Shown here in pieces: positions 35,133 through 44,857 of a stretch of 57,071 bases of DNA. Under the pieces are notes generated by a model. That model was given only the letters and a program-made list of their open reading frames with translations, had not been told where the DNA came from and did not search any database. The stretch's first letter is position 1, and every line of letters starts with the position of its first letter. The stretch is taken from the NCBI GenBank assembly GCA_030528285.1, contig JAUMZE010000002.1, forward strand, positions 37,679 through 94,749, in the 5' to 3' direction. The position numbers and the translations under genes were made by a program. The stretch comes from Aerococcus sp. GTDB taxonomy: Bacteria > Bacillota > Bacilli > Lactobacillales > Aerococcaceae.

Positions 35133-36611
35133 ATGAGTTTTAATCAATTTCAGGACGCAACTACCATCGCAACGATGATCCAGTCCGGTGAAATGAGCGC
35201 AGAGGAGGCCGTGACACTCGCGCTTGAAACGATCGACCAATGGAATGACGCCACGAACGCGGTCGTTTATGTCCGCCGTGAAGCGGCATTAGAGGAAGCA
35301 CGATCCCTCGCTGATTTCACAAAACCATTCGCAGGCGTTCCAATTCTGTTGAAGGACATGGGGCAGGCAATGGCAGGATTGCCGAGCACCCAGGCGTCAC
35401 GGTTGTTCAAGGATCACATTGCTACACAAACGAACTATTTTGTGCAATCATTACTCGATGCGGGATTCATCGTCGTGGGGATGACGAATGCGCCAGAGTT
35501 TGGGTTCAAGAATCAAACAGACTCGAAACTCTACGGCGATGCGCATCTGCCACTGGATACCACGCGGACAACGGGAGGCTCGAGCGGAGGATCTGCCGCG
35601 GCGTTACTCTCCGGGATGGTACCGATTGTGGCAGCGAGTGACGGAGGTGGATCCATCCGTATTCCGTCCTCTTATAACGGGCTGATTGGGCTCAAACCTA
35701 CGCGAGCTCGGACAGCGCAAGGACCGGGGAATTACCGCGGTTGGGCCGGTGCCAGCATCTCGTTTGCCTTAACACGAACGATGAGAGACACTGAGAGGTT
35801 GTTACTGGCGATCCAAACTGAACAGGATGCCAGTCCTTACCACGTGTCTAAACTAACACCAACCGCCATTCAAACGGCCAAACAAAAGGTACAAGATCTA
35901 CGCATTGCCTATACTCCGCGCCATCCATTCAATGATCCCGTATCTCCCTCTGTCATAGAGTCTCTCAATCATACCGTTCAATTTTTGAAGCAGGAAGGAT
36001 TTAATGTCACAGAGGTAGTTCCTACCATTGATTATGATCAGGTGTATCAGAGTTATGTTCTGATGAATGCCTTTGAGACTGCGGCGAGTCTGGAAGCATT
36101 TGGTGAATCACGCAAAAAGGCCCTCACCAAGGACGAGGTGGAGCCGTTCACCTGGGCACTCTATCAATTTGGGCTGAAACTGCCGGGGTATCGTTACCCA
36201 CAGTCCTTCCATCAGTGGGACGCAGCGAGTGAGGCAATGGGGCAGTTCCACCAGTCCTATGATCTGTTGTTGGAGCCAACCACGACCACGGTAGCACCAG
36301 TCATCATGGATATTCGAGAGAGTACCTCACTCAAGGAACGCATGACAAACGCAGAAAAACTCTCTATTAATGAGCTGCATACACTCATTATGGATATGTT
36401 TCGGATTGGGCAGATCAATACCCCGTTCAACTGGCTCTACAATCTCACTGGGCAACCGTCGATCAGTTTGCCGCTCGGACGGGGAGAAGAGGATCTCCCT
36501 CTTGGCCTTCAGTTCACCGCCAAAAAAGCGTGCGAAGATCAACTGCTCGCTATTGGATATTATCTAGAGGAACAGGGGCAATTCTACCAGCCCAAGCCAG
36601 AAGAGAAATAG
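35133..36611 (+). CDS. Amidase-signature family amidase
   Basis: 492 residues. The Ser-cisSer-Lys triad is placed at Lys74 (LLKDM), Ser150 ([10 protein letters not shown]) and Ser174 (DGGGSIR), with the spacing seen in GatA. It is not GatA: there is no gatC/gatB context and the C-terminal half differs. The family hydrolyses amide bonds of very different substrates, so the substrate is unknown. It lies between metNI and convergent metQ; a role in releasing methionine or another amino acid from an N-acyl or amide derivative is speculation from position. A weak -10 (TACAAT, 35055-35060) suggests its own promoter. Confidence 0.85.
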   Translation: MSFNQFQDATTIATMIQSGEMSAEEAVTLALETIDQWNDATNAVVYVRREAALEEARSLADFTKPFAGVPILLKDMGQAMAGLPSTQASRLFKDHIATQTNYFVQSLLDAGFIVVGMTNAPEFGFKNQTDSKLYGDAHLPLDTTRTTGGSSGGSAAALLSGMVPIVAASDGGGSIRIPSSYNGLIGLKPTRARTAQGPGNYRGWAGASISFALTRTMRDTERLLLAIQTEQDASPYHVSKLTPTAIQTAKQKVQDLRIAYTPRHPFNDPVSPSVIESLNHTVQFLKQEGFNVTEVVPTIDYDQVYQSYVLMNAFETAASLEAFGESRKKALTKDEVEPFTWALYQFGLKLPGYRYPQSFHQWDAASEAMGQFHQSYDLLLEPTTTTVAPVIMDIRESTSLKERMTNAEKLSINELHTLIMDMFRIGQINTPFNWLYNLTGQPSISLPLGRGEEDLPLGLQFTAKKACEDQLLAIGYYLEEQGQFYQPKPEEK

Positions 36612-36694
36612 GAGCGGAAGCGGTGGGTTTGTTACTTTTTAAAAGTGCTAATCATCCATTAATACCACCATCCATCACTTTTACCCCATACAAA

Positions 36695-36733
36695 AATGCC
36701 AAGCAGAAAGGTTATGCCTTTCTGCTTGGCATT
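36695..36733. terminator. Bidirectional terminator between the amidase gene and metQ
   Basis: A 17-bp perfect stem, AATGCCAAGCAGAAAGG (36695-36711) / CCTTTCTGCTTGGCATT (36717-36733), loop TTATG. An A-rich flank on the left and T-rich on the right serve convergent genes. Confidence 0.92.
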
Positions 36734-36747
36734 CTTTGGTTGATCCA

Positions 36748-37758
36748 TTATTTCGATTCAGATTTTGATTCGTCCTGTTTGGATTCACTTTGTTTCGAGG
36801 AGTCCTTGGATGATTCAGCTTCTTTATCGCGTTTCTTCTTCAGCTCTTCGAAGTGTTCGTACGCATGTTTGTTGTCTGCTTCACGGTCTTTGTCATTCCA
36901 TGCGGGTAGGAACATGCCATGGGTGACTTTATCCATGATTTTCTTCGTATCTTCGGTTTGGTATTCGTCGAGGACAGCTTTCACAAGCGGGTCATCTTTA
37001 CGGTCACGACGCACAGCGAAGACGAGTTTGAAGTCATCGGACATTTTCTTAGGGTCTTCGAGGTAGAGGGCTTCTTCTGGCTTGTAGTCTGCTAAACCAG
37101 CCACACTCGCATGGGTCACGAAGATATCGCTATCATCCACGAAACTCATCATAGAAGCGGAGTCAACTTCTTGGAATTTGAGGTGATGTGGATTGGATTG
37201 GATATCGTCAATCGTATACATCTTGGAAGTGTCTTTTGGCATGGTGATGAGGCCTGCCTTCTCCAATTGACGCAGTTCATTATCGAGAACGACTGGGTCA
37301 CGACCGATCGCTAATTTCATGCCATCCTTCACATCTTTGAGGGATTTGAGCGGTTTACTCTTCGGGGCCCAGATACCAATTGGCGTCATCTGCGCGTAGC
37401 CGATTGGAACCAGATCCAAGTCCCAGTTCTTGCTGGTTTCATAGAGGAATGGGGTGTACTGGTAGGAGTTCGCGTCGATCGTGCCTTCTTGGAGCGCGCG
37501 GTCCGGTTGAATGAACTCGCTGAACCCCATTGTTTTCAGGTTGATCCCTTTCTTCTCTTTGAGGCGCTTGCCGACATCTTCCCAAATCTGCCGGTCAAAG
37601 TCCCCGCTCGTCCCCACCGTGAACGTTTTGCCTCTGAGGTCGGCGTCTGAGCTGGCTTTGTCTGCGGTATTATCCTTCTTGAGCCCGCATGCACTGAGGA
37701 AAATCAGCGCTGCCACTAGTAGCAATGACAATATCAAATGAGTATGCTTTTTCTTCAT
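36748..37758 (-). CDS. metQ: Methionine-binding lipoprotein MetQ (NlpA family)
   Basis: 336 residues on the minus strand. Lipoprotein signal peptide with lipobox LSAC (Cys24). The NlpA/MetQ core runs from about 43 to 300 (FTVGTSGDFDRQIWEDV, EGTIDANSYQYTPFL, VGTSG and VFVTHASVAG-type segments). It delivers methionine to MetNI on the outer face of the membrane. Two oddities: it is transcribed convergently to metNI rather than within that operon, and it ends in a 30-residue Ser/Lys/Glu/Asp tail not usual in MetQ. Confidence 0.93.
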   Translation of the reverse strand: MKKKHTHLILSLLLVAALIFLSACGLKKDNTADKASSDADLRGKTFTVGTSGDFDRQIWEDVGKRLKEKKGINLKTMGFSEFIQPDRALQEGTIDANSYQYTPFLYETSKNWDLDLVPIGYAQMTPIGIWAPKSKPLKSLKDVKDGMKLAIGRDPVVLDNELRQLEKAGLITMPKDTSKMYTIDDIQSNPHHLKFQEVDSASMMSFVDDSDIFVTHASVAGLADYKPEEALYLEDPKKMSDDFKLVFAVRRDRKDDPLVKAVLDEYQTEDTKKIMDKVTHGMFLPAWNDKDREADNKHAYEHFEELKKKRDKEAESSKDSSKQSESKQDESKSESK

Positions 37759-37977
37759 AGTAGCCTCCTAAAAATAAACCACTCATTAATTACCTTATCC
37801 ATTCTACCTGAAGCGTTTTCTCTTGTCACAAAAGGTTGTGGATGGCCTATTTTCACTGAAAGGGCATGAAAGCGTGTCGTACCGCCGATAACGCTGATTC
37901 TTTGGAAGCGGTTGAATGCTGTTATAGAACAGATTTTTAGACTTCACAAGGAAAAAGCCAAAGTTACGCTGGGAACA

Positions 37978-37986
37978 TGCTAAACT
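37978..37986 (+). promoter_or_regulatory. Extended -10 promoter of lplA
   Basis: TGCTAAACT, 23 bp before the ATG. It has the same TGCTANNNT form as several other promoters in this window. Confidence 0.5.
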
Positions 37987-38008
37987 AAAGAGTAAAGGAG
38001 TGGGTGAG

Positions 38009-39028
38009 ATGTATTACGTAAAAAATGAACGCCACGGTGAAGAAATCTATGATCCAGCTTGGAATTTAGCCGCTGAGTATTATCTACTCGAGCAGTTAAA
38101 ACTCGATGAACCAATTCTTTTCTTCTATATTAATCAACCGTCCATTATTGTCGGTAAGAACCAAAACACGCGCGCAGAAGTGAACCGCGAATACTGTGAA
38201 GAAAAGGGCATTAAGATCGTGCGTCGTAAATCAGGTGGGGGCGCTGTGTACCACGATTATGGGAACATTAGCTTCTGCTTCTTGACGGATGACGATGGGA
38301 ATTCGTTCCGTCGCTTCCAGAAATTTACCGCGCCTGTGATTGAAGCCTTGCACAAGATGGGCGTTGACGGGGCAGAACTCCAGGGTCGCAATGATTTGAT
38401 GATTGACGGCAAGAAATTCTCCGGGAATGCCATGTATGCCAAGGATGGCCGCATGACCGCGCACGGGACCTTGATGTTTGATGTAGATTTGGATGTCACG
38501 ACCAAAGCGCTCCGTCCAAAGAAGGAAAAGCTCCAGTCAAAAGGCATTAAATCGATCCGTAAACGTGTGACGAATATCAAACCATACCTGCCAAAAGAAA
38601 ACCAGGACATGACCATTCACGAATTCCGTACGACACTGATCAAGAACATCTTCAATGTCGATGATGTGGAAGACGCGAAACAATATATCCTCACAGATGA
38701 AGACTGGGAAGGAATCAAATACTACCACGACACCTTCACAGGAAATGACGACTGGAACTTCGGCAAGAATCCAGACTATCAATTAGTCAAGGAAGCCCGC
38801 ACCCCAGCAGGTCAGGTGGAATTCCACTTCGATATTTCTAACGAAAAGATTTCCGATCTCAAGATTTACGGGGACTTCTTCGGCTTAGGAGAAATCAGTG
38901 ATGTTGAAAAGGCATTGATCGGCATTCCATACACTGAAGACGCATTGATGAAAGCTTTCGAGGGAATTGATATCAACCATTACTTCGGGGCAACGACCGC
39001 TGAAGAATTGGTACATATCATCAAATAG
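38009..39028 (+). CDS. lplA: Lipoate--protein ligase
   Basis: 339 residues from ATG 38009. A GTG at 38000 lies within the SD AAAGGAG, which is correctly spaced for 38009. LplA domain motifs: PSIIVGKNQN, RRKSGGGAVYHDYGN, GRNDLMIDGKKFSGNAM (lipoyl-AMP-binding Lys) and HGTLMFDVDL, followed by the small C-terminal accessory domain (about 255-339). It activates free lipoate with ATP and attaches it to E2 or GcvH subunits. No dehydrogenase genes adjoin it. Flanked by its own promoter and terminator. Confidence 0.94.
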   Translation: MYYVKNERHGEEIYDPAWNLAAEYYLLEQLKLDEPILFFYINQPSIIVGKNQNTRAEVNREYCEEKGIKIVRRKSGGGAVYHDYGNISFCFLTDDDGNSFRRFQKFTAPVIEALHKMGVDGAELQGRNDLMIDGKKFSGNAMYAKDGRMTAHGTLMFDVDLDVTTKALRPKKEKLQSKGIKSIRKRVTNIKPYLPKENQDMTIHEFRTTLIKNIFNVDDVEDAKQYILTDEDWEGIKYYHDTFTGNDDWNFGKNPDYQLVKEARTPAGQVEFHFDISNEKISDLKIYGDFFGLGEISDVEKALIGIPYTEDALMKAFEGIDINHYFGATTAEELVHIIK

Positions 39029-39044
39029 TTATTGAGCGTCGCAC

Positions 39045-39105
39045 AAAAAGACACCACAAGCAGAACGCCTCAAAGAAGTGAGGACGACTGTTTGCGGTGT
39101 CTTTT
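39045..39105 (+). terminator. Terminator after lplA
   Basis: AAAAGACACC and following bases (39046-39060) pair with the GGTGTCTTTT region (39085-39105); the inner part has mismatches. T-rich 3' side; the A-rich 5' side could also serve mecA from the other strand. Confidence 0.7.
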
Positions 39106-39126
39106 CGTTATATCTGATTCAATTTA

Positions 39127-39798
39127 TTATTTCAGATCACGTTTGAGCTGTTGGAGGGCGGTCTTCTCGAGCAGGAGTTCTCCATGTTCACGCAAGAGTG
39201 GCTGACTTACTGGGGTCAATTCGCCGTATTCCAGGAAGCGGTAGGCGATATCTTCTATCTCAAACTGACTGAAAATCTGATCCGAGAAATGGAGTGTCAT
39301 AATGTACTCCCCGTGATATTGATAGAGATCGACGTCCATCTCTTCATTGGGAGCACTCTTGGCAAATGTCAGGAGATCATGGAGATTGCGAAATAGAATC
39401 GTGAGCTCCTTCATGTCCCCACGTTCATAGAAGGGCAGATGAGGCCGCCACTGTTCTTTTTCTTGATTCATCTCTTCTTCGTCTTCGGCTTCAACATCTC
39501 GACTAATGTCTTTGAGGATGTCCCGAAAGACGTTGAGATGGCCATCCTCGTCCATTTCAGTGGAGGATTTACTAATGTAGAGATCCAGGCCGCCTTGTTT
39601 GGGCATCACTTGGAACGTAATGGCATCGCTCTGCTGGAAGTGATTGGAGACATCTGCTTCCTCGAGAATGCTCATAAAAAATTGCTCAACTTGGCTTTGG
39701 TCTTGCAAGAGGTCCACCAGCGAGACGCCTCGTTCTGCCAAGTCATCCGGACCGATGAAGACCCGCATGGTATTTTCATTTAGATATTCAAATTCCAT
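39127..39798 (-). CDS. mecA: Adaptor protein MecA
   Basis: 223 residues. N-terminal target-binding domain (MEFEYLNENTMRVFIGPDDLAERGVSLVDLL type) and a C-terminal ClpC-binding domain (about 120-215, with FRNLHDLLTFAK and YHGEYIMTLHF). The middle is acidic and charged, as usual. MecA delivers substrates to ClpCP; in Bacillus these include ComK. It lies downstream of spx on the same strand with a terminator between. Confidence 0.93.
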   Translation of the reverse strand: MEFEYLNENTMRVFIGPDDLAERGVSLVDLLQDQSQVEQFFMSILEEADVSNHFQQSDAITFQVMPKQGGLDLYISKSSTEMDEDGHLNVFRDILKDISRDVEAEDEEEMNQEKEQWRPHLPFYERGDMKELTILFRNLHDLLTFAKSAPNEEMDVDLYQYHGEYIMTLHFSDQIFSQFEIEDIAYRFLEYGELTPVSQPLLREHGELLLEKTALQQLKRDLK

Positions 39799-39867
39799 TA
39801 TGGCTTCACCTCATCTTTCTTTAGACTAGTGTACCGAAAATCCTACCATAAGTAAATTAAATAAAGC

Positions 39868-39904
39868 GCAAAAGAAAACCACCAAGCCACGATTAGCTTG
39901 GTGG
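39868..39904 (-). terminator. Terminator after spx (minus strand)
   Basis: CCACCAAGC (39879-39887) / GCTTGGTGG (39896-39904); read on the minus strand it is followed by TTTTCTTTT. Some read-through into mecA is possible. Confidence 0.85.
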
Positions 39905-39929
39905 TGATGCTGTCGTTCGATCTCAGCGC

Positions 39930-40325
39930 CTATCCCATTTTACGAATCGCTTCTTGCAATTCTAAGGTACGAACTTCTCGTGGTAAGAACCGACGAATCT
40001 CATCTTCGTTATAACCGACCTGGAGGCGCTTATCGTCCATCAAGATAGGGCGACGTAATAGACCTGGGTCTTCATGAATGAGATCGAATAACTCAGTCAG
40101 ACTCACTTCATCCAAGTCCACATTCAGTTCTTGAAAGGCTTTGGAGCGAGTTGAAATGATTTCTTCGGTACCATCTTCGGTCATACGTAAGATATCTTTA
40201 ATTTCGTTGTTGGTGAGAGGTTCGGAAAAGATATTGCGTTCTTCGTAAGGAATACCATGTTCTTCTAACCAAGCACGTGCTTTACGGCAAGAAGTACAGC
40301 TAGGTGAAGTATAGAGTTTAACCAT
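39930..40325 (-). CDS. spx: Redox regulator Spx (ArsC-like)
   Basis: 131 residues, exact family length. N-terminal CxxC redox switch at Cys10 and Cys13 (CTSC), RPIL at the conserved Gly/Arg-Pro region, and the C-terminal [13 protein letters not shown] segment. Spx binds the RNA polymerase alpha C-terminal domain and turns on thiol-stress genes when its disulfide forms. It is normally kept low by ClpXP with the adaptor SpxH, encoded 5 kb away in this window. Confidence 0.95.
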   Translation of the reverse strand: MVKLYTSPSCTSCRKARAWLEEHGIPYEERNIFSEPLTNNEIKDILRMTEDGTEEIISTRSKAFQELNVDLDEVSLTELFDLIHEDPGLLRRPILMDDKRLQVGYNEDEIRRFLPREVRTLELQEAIRKMG

Positions 40326-40367
40326 ATGTCTATCTCTCCTTCGTTAGATCGTATGTAGCACCTTTCA

Positions 40368-40373
40368 ATTATA
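40368..40373 (-). promoter_or_regulatory. -10 box of the spx promoter
   Basis: TATAAT on the minus strand 43 bp upstream of the spx ATG; the -35 is poor. The rest of 40374-40650 holds nothing I can name. Confidence 0.5.
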
Positions 40374-40655
40374 AGGGTAGCACGTTCAGGAAGGGTTTTC
40401 TACAGCTTTTTCGAGTTTTAACCTTTCGTGAAGCATTTACTCCCTCAAAAGTGGCATTTTGGATGCTACCGGTGCTTATCGTGCGGATATTTGTGATGAA
40501 CCACGCAAGATAAGAACAATTATTGTCTATGATTCTGGTTGAAAAGTGACTGAGATCACCCAATCACTGTATTAAGTATAGCATGTTCACTTCCAAAAAT
40601 AAAGTAATTTTTAGATTTTTACCCGCCGACGTTACCCACTCCCTCTTCTCTTCCA

Positions 40656-40684
40656 TTGCAAAGGGGTGGGGGCTCTGCTAAAAT
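40656..40684 (+). promoter_or_regulatory. Promoter of trpS
   Basis: TTGCAA (40656-40661), 17 bp, TAAAAT (40679-40684) with TGC in front (extended -10). The transcript has a leader of about 60 nt with two small hairpins and no T-box. Confidence 0.8.
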
Positions 40685-40752
40685 GGGGATGTTTTAAGCA
40701 TCTTATCGCCCGTCATCGTGGGCAATACCCTGAAATGAAGGAGGCCCTTATT

Positions 40753-41742
40753 GTGAAAAGAATTTTTTCGGGGGTGCAACCGAGTGGCATTCCAACAATC
40801 GGAAATTACGTCGGTGCCCTTAAACAGTTCGTTGATTTACAAGACAACTATGAAACCTATTATTGTGTCGTGAATGAACATGCCATTACGGTGGCGCAGG
40901 ATCCAGACACCTTGCGCGAGAATACACGGCGGCTGGCTGCGCTCTATTTAGCGTTAGGCGTGGATCCTGATAAATCCACTATCTTCGTTCAGAGTCATGT
41001 GCCCGCACATGCGCAGGCAGGATGGATTGTGCAATGCTTGACTCCGCTCGGCGAATTGGAGCGGATGACCCAATACAAGGATAAAGCACAAAAGCAGCAG
41101 TCCGTACTCTCTGGTTTGCTCGCTTATCCGGCCTTGATGGTGGCGGACATTATTCTCTATCAGTCCGATTTGGTGCCAGTGGGGGATGACCAGAAACAGC
41201 ATATGGAACTCACGCGTAATTTCGTGGACCGCTTCAACCGTCGTTTTGGGAATGACCAACATCCGTTATTGAAAAAACCAGAAATATTCACACCAAAAGC
41301 GGGTGGGCGCATCATGAGTCTGCAGGACCCTACCAGCAAGATGAGTAAATCTGACAGTAACGAGAAGGGGTTCATCTCTTTACTCGATACGCCGAAGAAG
41401 ATCGAGAAGAAGATTAAATCCGCGGTGACTGATTCATCCGGTGAAATCAGTTATGATCCCGAGAACAAACCAGGCGTGTCCAATCTGTTGGATATCTACG
41501 CAGCCTTCTCGACGTATTCCGTGGATGAATTGGTGAACCAGTACCAAAACCAAGGTTACGGGACACTGAAGAAGGACCTGGCAGAAGCCATTATCAGTGT
41601 GCTGGAACCGATGCAAGTGCGTTATGAAAAATTGCTCACGAGTGATGAATTAACAGATGTCCTCGAACAAGGCGCCAAACAAGCGAGTGTGGTCGCCAAT
41701 GAAACACTCGCCGTGATTGAACGCGCAGTCGGGTTCCGTTAA
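40753..41742 (+). CDS. trpS: Tryptophan--tRNA ligase
   Basis: 329 residues from GTG 40753 (MKRIFSGVQPSGIPTIGNYVGAL), 9 nt after AAGGAGG. A longer frame from 40666 begins inside the promoter and cannot be translated from this transcript. Class I synthetase motifs: TIGN for HIGH and KMSKS as SKMSKSDSN. Unlike leuS and pheST it lacks a T-box. Normal bacterial length (about 330). Confidence 0.96.
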   Translation: MKRIFSGVQPSGIPTIGNYVGALKQFVDLQDNYETYYCVVNEHAITVAQDPDTLRENTRRLAALYLALGVDPDKSTIFVQSHVPAHAQAGWIVQCLTPLGELERMTQYKDKAQKQQSVLSGLLAYPALMVADIILYQSDLVPVGDDQKQHMELTRNFVDRFNRRFGNDQHPLLKKPEIFTPKAGGRIMSLQDPTSKMSKSDSNEKGFISLLDTPKKIEKKIKSAVTDSSGEISYDPENKPGVSNLLDIYAAFSTYSVDELVNQYQNQGYGTLKKDLAEAIISVLEPMQVRYEKLLTSDELTDVLEQGAKQASVVANETLAVIERAVGFR

Positions 41743-41771
41743 AAATTAGCGCACACAACGACATAAAAATG

Positions 41772-41818
41772 AAAAATCACCTTTCTTGCGTATTTAAACG
41801 TTAAGAGAGGTGATTTTT
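41772..41818 (+). terminator. Terminator of trpS that also holds the coiA SD
   Basis: AAAAATCACCTTTCTT (41772-41787) pairs with AAGAGAGGTGATTTTT (41803-41818), with one mismatch. The AGAGAGG inside the right arm is the SD of coiA, whose ATG is at 41819. Confidence 0.8.
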
Positions 41819-42877
41819 ATGTATTACGCCTTATGGAACGGGGAAACCACTACGGCTCAGGAGGTCGTTTGGAAGATGCAGCGCCACCCTTTTAAAGTGG
41901 AACCGTTCACCTTCCTCTGTCCGGAGTGCCATCAACCCGTCCGTCTCATCCAATCGAACAAGAAGCGACCGTATTTTGCGCATGTGAACGCAAGGATGAA
42001 CCGCGAGAATGAATCGGATTGGCATCGTGAGAATAAGAAGTTGCTGCAGGTCCTGTTGACACAGGCAGGCTATCAAGTGGCCGTGGAAGCAATTCAAGAA
42101 GAAGGGGAGCGACGAGCAGATATTCTCGTTGACGGCAAGGGCTTGGGTCGCCCAATTGTTCTGGAGTTACAGTCATCGCGCTTAGACAGTACGGAGGTCT
42201 ATAACCGTTACGCCGATTATGCGCACATGGAGCGTCAATTGCTCTGGCTATTGAATCCAACTATTTCCCACTACCAACTCCAGCCTAAACACCTGAATAT
42301 CCTGTCTCCCTTTATTGTATGGATCAGTGGGATCGGGCTTGCACTGCCGTATTGGCTCAGTGAGGAGGAGCGAGTGGCCCTCACCGTTCTCGCAAGTGAC
42401 GGGACTGCGCGTTGTCAATGTCTCCTCTCGATCACAGATTATTTATTGATCCGAACGCGCGCAATCATTCAAAGAGAAGGCATGAGTTACCGCGCAGAAA
42501 ATGCCATGAGTCCACTCCCGCCCAATACCCTCATACGGAAAAATCTGCGCATTCTCCATTCCCCTACACGAATCGAACGCTGCCTATTAACAGCGCTCTA
42601 CCAGCACCATTTGGCTTTGGCAAATGTCCCGAGTATATTATTTGGGGTGGAGGGGGAATCACTCTTTGTGGAGGAGAAGTTATGGATGGTGATGGTCTAT
42701 AGCTGGCTCGTGTTAAAGGAGGATCCAACACTCACTACAGAGCAGATACTGCGTCAGGTGCACCATTATCTTCATCACCGCCCGCTGCTGTGTAACGATC
42801 AGGCTATCTATCGGGAGTGGCTCGGTTCTGTCGTAGAAATTGTCAATCGATTAGTGCCTTTCGATGCCTGCTCATGA
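41819..42877 (+). CDS. coiA: Competence protein CoiA-like (nuclease-like domain)
   Basis: 352 residues from ATG 41819 (MYYALWNGETTTAQE). The CoiA pattern is clear: an N-terminal Cys pair (FLCPECHQPVRL), HWHREN-type HRENKK segment, then RRADILVDGKGLGRPIVLELQSS, which fits a PD-(D/E)xK nuclease core (Asp and ELQ), followed by YADYAHMERQLLWLL. CoiA is needed for transformation in streptococci and bacilli, acting on incoming DNA during recombination. The gene sits at the conserved mecA-coiA-pepF position, although mecA is on the other strand here. Confidence 0.88.
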   Translation: MYYALWNGETTTAQEVVWKMQRHPFKVEPFTFLCPECHQPVRLIQSNKKRPYFAHVNARMNRENESDWHRENKKLLQVLLTQAGYQVAVEAIQEEGERRADILVDGKGLGRPIVLELQSSRLDSTEVYNRYADYAHMERQLLWLLNPTISHYQLQPKHLNILSPFIVWISGIGLALPYWLSEEERVALTVLASDGTARCQCLLSITDYLLIRTRAIIQREGMSYRAENAMSPLPPNTLIRKNLRILHSPTRIERCLLTALYQHHLALANVPSILFGVEGESLFVEEKLWMVMVYSWLVLKEDPTLTTEQILRQVHHYLHHRPLLCNDQAIYREWLGSVVEIVNRLVPFDACS

Positions 42878-42907
42878 TAGAATGAGGGCTAGAGAGGAGT
42901 TGGTTGG

Positions 42908-44704
42908 ATGCCAACAATACAAGAAATCAAACCACGGAAAGAGATCGAACCAGCGTGGCAGTGGGATTTAACGACTATTTTTGAAACAGATGAGGACTGG
43001 AAAACAGCCTATGAACACGTAAAAACAGCACTCCCCAAAGCCACCGCTTACCAAGGACGACTTCATGAAGGCACGGACATTGTGATTGAAGCCTTCGAAG
43101 CGATCCTCAATGTGAGCCGGCTAGCGGAGCAGGTGCACGTGTACGCTCATCTGAAGCACGACCAGGATACCGCCGTTCCAGAGTACATTCAGATGGTGGG
43201 GCAGGCGACGACTCTGGCGACGAATATCTCGAGTCAATTGGCGTGGTTCGAACCAGAAATTTTACAGCTTGATCAGGAGATGTTATCAGCCCTGACGACG
43301 CATGAAGAGTACGGTCATTATTTCTCTACCTTGCTAGAGAAACAAGCGCACGTGCTCTCCCCAGAATCCGAAGCGCTCCTGGCACAAGCGGGGGAAGTCT
43401 TTATGGCGAGTGAACGGACGTATGATTTCCTGAATGACGCGGATTTGACGTTCGGGAAGGTCGAAAAAGACAGTAAAGAGATTCAAGTAAGCCATGGTTC
43501 ATATGGAATATTATTAGAGGATAATGACCGCAATGTGAGACGGCAGGCGTTCAAGCAGGTGAGTGGCGCTTATCGCAACGTAGAGAACACCATGGCAGCG
43601 ATTATGTCCGGAAACATCAAACAGCACAACTATGAAGCGAGTGTTCGCCACTATCAAGATGCGCGCGAACAGGCCATGAGTGAGAATCAGATTCCGTCAG
43701 TGGTCTATGACACCCTCGTTCAGACTGTGAATGAGTCGCTGCCACTGCTCCATGATTATGTGGCCCTCAGAAAACAGGTGCTCCAGTTGGACGATCTCCA
43801 TCCGTACGACCTCTACACACCGCTCGTTGGGGAGGCACCGCTACGTTTCACCTATTCAAAAGCTCGGGACATGACGTTTAAAGCCTTGGCACCACTCGGG
43901 GAGAATTATCTCGCCCACCTACAGCGTGCATTTGACGAACGCTGGATCGATGTCTATGAGAACAAGGGCAAGACGTCCGGAGCTTATTCCGGCGGTGGTT
44001 ACGACACGAATCCATTTGTATTATTGAACTGGCAGGATTCTCTCGATGACCTCTATACCCTGGTGCACGAGCTCGGACACAGTATGCACAGTCTCTACAC
44101 CCACCAGAATCAGCCATATGTATATGGGAACTATCCGATCTTTTTGGCAGAGATTGCATCGACTACGAACGAGAACATCCTAACGACCTACCTCTTGGAT
44201 CACTACTCAGACAAGGACACGCAGATCTATCTCTTGACCCATTATCTCGATGCGGTGAAAGGGACGATTTTCCGTCAGACGCAATTTGCGGAGTTTGAGC
44301 AACTGATGCATGAGGCGGATCAGGCAGGACAGACATTGAGTGCGTCGTATCTGAATGCAAAATATCTCAAGATGAACCAGAAATATTATGGTCCCGCTCT
44401 CTCCAAAGCAGACGACACGATCCAAATTGAATGGGCGCGGATCCCGCATTTCTACTATGATTATTACGTCTACCAATATGCGACTGGATTCTCTGCAGCG
44501 AACACCTTGGCTGAACGCATCACGAGTGGGGACCCAGAGAAAGTCGAAGCCTATTTGACCTATCTCAAATCCGGCGACAGTGATGATCCCATTAAAATCA
44601 TGCAGCGGGCGGGTGTCGACATGACGAATGCGGACTACATCCAGCGCACCATGACCTTGTTTAAAGAACGACTGGCACAGTTAAAATCACTGTTGAAGCA
44701 GTAA
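42908..44704 (+). CDS. pepF: Oligoendopeptidase F (M3B)
   Basis: 598 residues, usual length. Zinc motif HELGH at residues 387-391 with a downstream glutamate in AEIASTTNE. N-terminal oligopeptidase F domain and C-terminal M3 catalytic domain; no signal peptide, so cytosolic. It cleaves peptides of about 7-17 residues. 30 nt after coiA with SD AGAGGAG; probably co-transcribed. Confidence 0.96.
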   Translation: MPTIQEIKPRKEIEPAWQWDLTTIFETDEDWKTAYEHVKTALPKATAYQGRLHEGTDIVIEAFEAILNVSRLAEQVHVYAHLKHDQDTAVPEYIQMVGQATTLATNISSQLAWFEPEILQLDQEMLSALTTHEEYGHYFSTLLEKQAHVLSPESEALLAQAGEVFMASERTYDFLNDADLTFGKVEKDSKEIQVSHGSYGILLEDNDRNVRRQAFKQVSGAYRNVENTMAAIMSGNIKQHNYEASVRHYQDAREQAMSENQIPSVVYDTLVQTVNESLPLLHDYVALRKQVLQLDDLHPYDLYTPLVGEAPLRFTYSKARDMTFKALAPLGENYLAHLQRAFDERWIDVYENKGKTSGAYSGGGYDTNPFVLLNWQDSLDDLYTLVHELGHSMHSLYTHQNQPYVYGNYPIFLAEIASTTNENILTTYLLDHYSDKDTQIYLLTHYLDAVKGTIFRQTQFAEFEQLMHEADQAGQTLSASYLNAKYLKMNQKYYGPALSKADDTIQIEWARIPHFYYDYYVYQYATGFSAANTLAERITSGDPEKVEAYLTYLKSGDSDDPIKIMQRAGVDMTNADYIQRTMTLFKERLAQLKSLLKQ

Positions 44705-44857
44705 AAATATTTTTATTTAGTATAAGTTAATTGCGCGCAACTTAGTTTTTCCTGAGCCATCCTTTGCATGGAGGCCAACCATTTGTACTGGGTAGTATCT
44801 CAAACAGATCAAACCCCGAAAAAACTAAACTCTAGCCAGAACTTAACTTCACAAAAA

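Noticed and set aside
40666-40752. Longer N-terminus for trpS
   Set aside because: The extra 29 codons start inside the extended -10 promoter and do not fit the family; GTG 40753 has a good SD.
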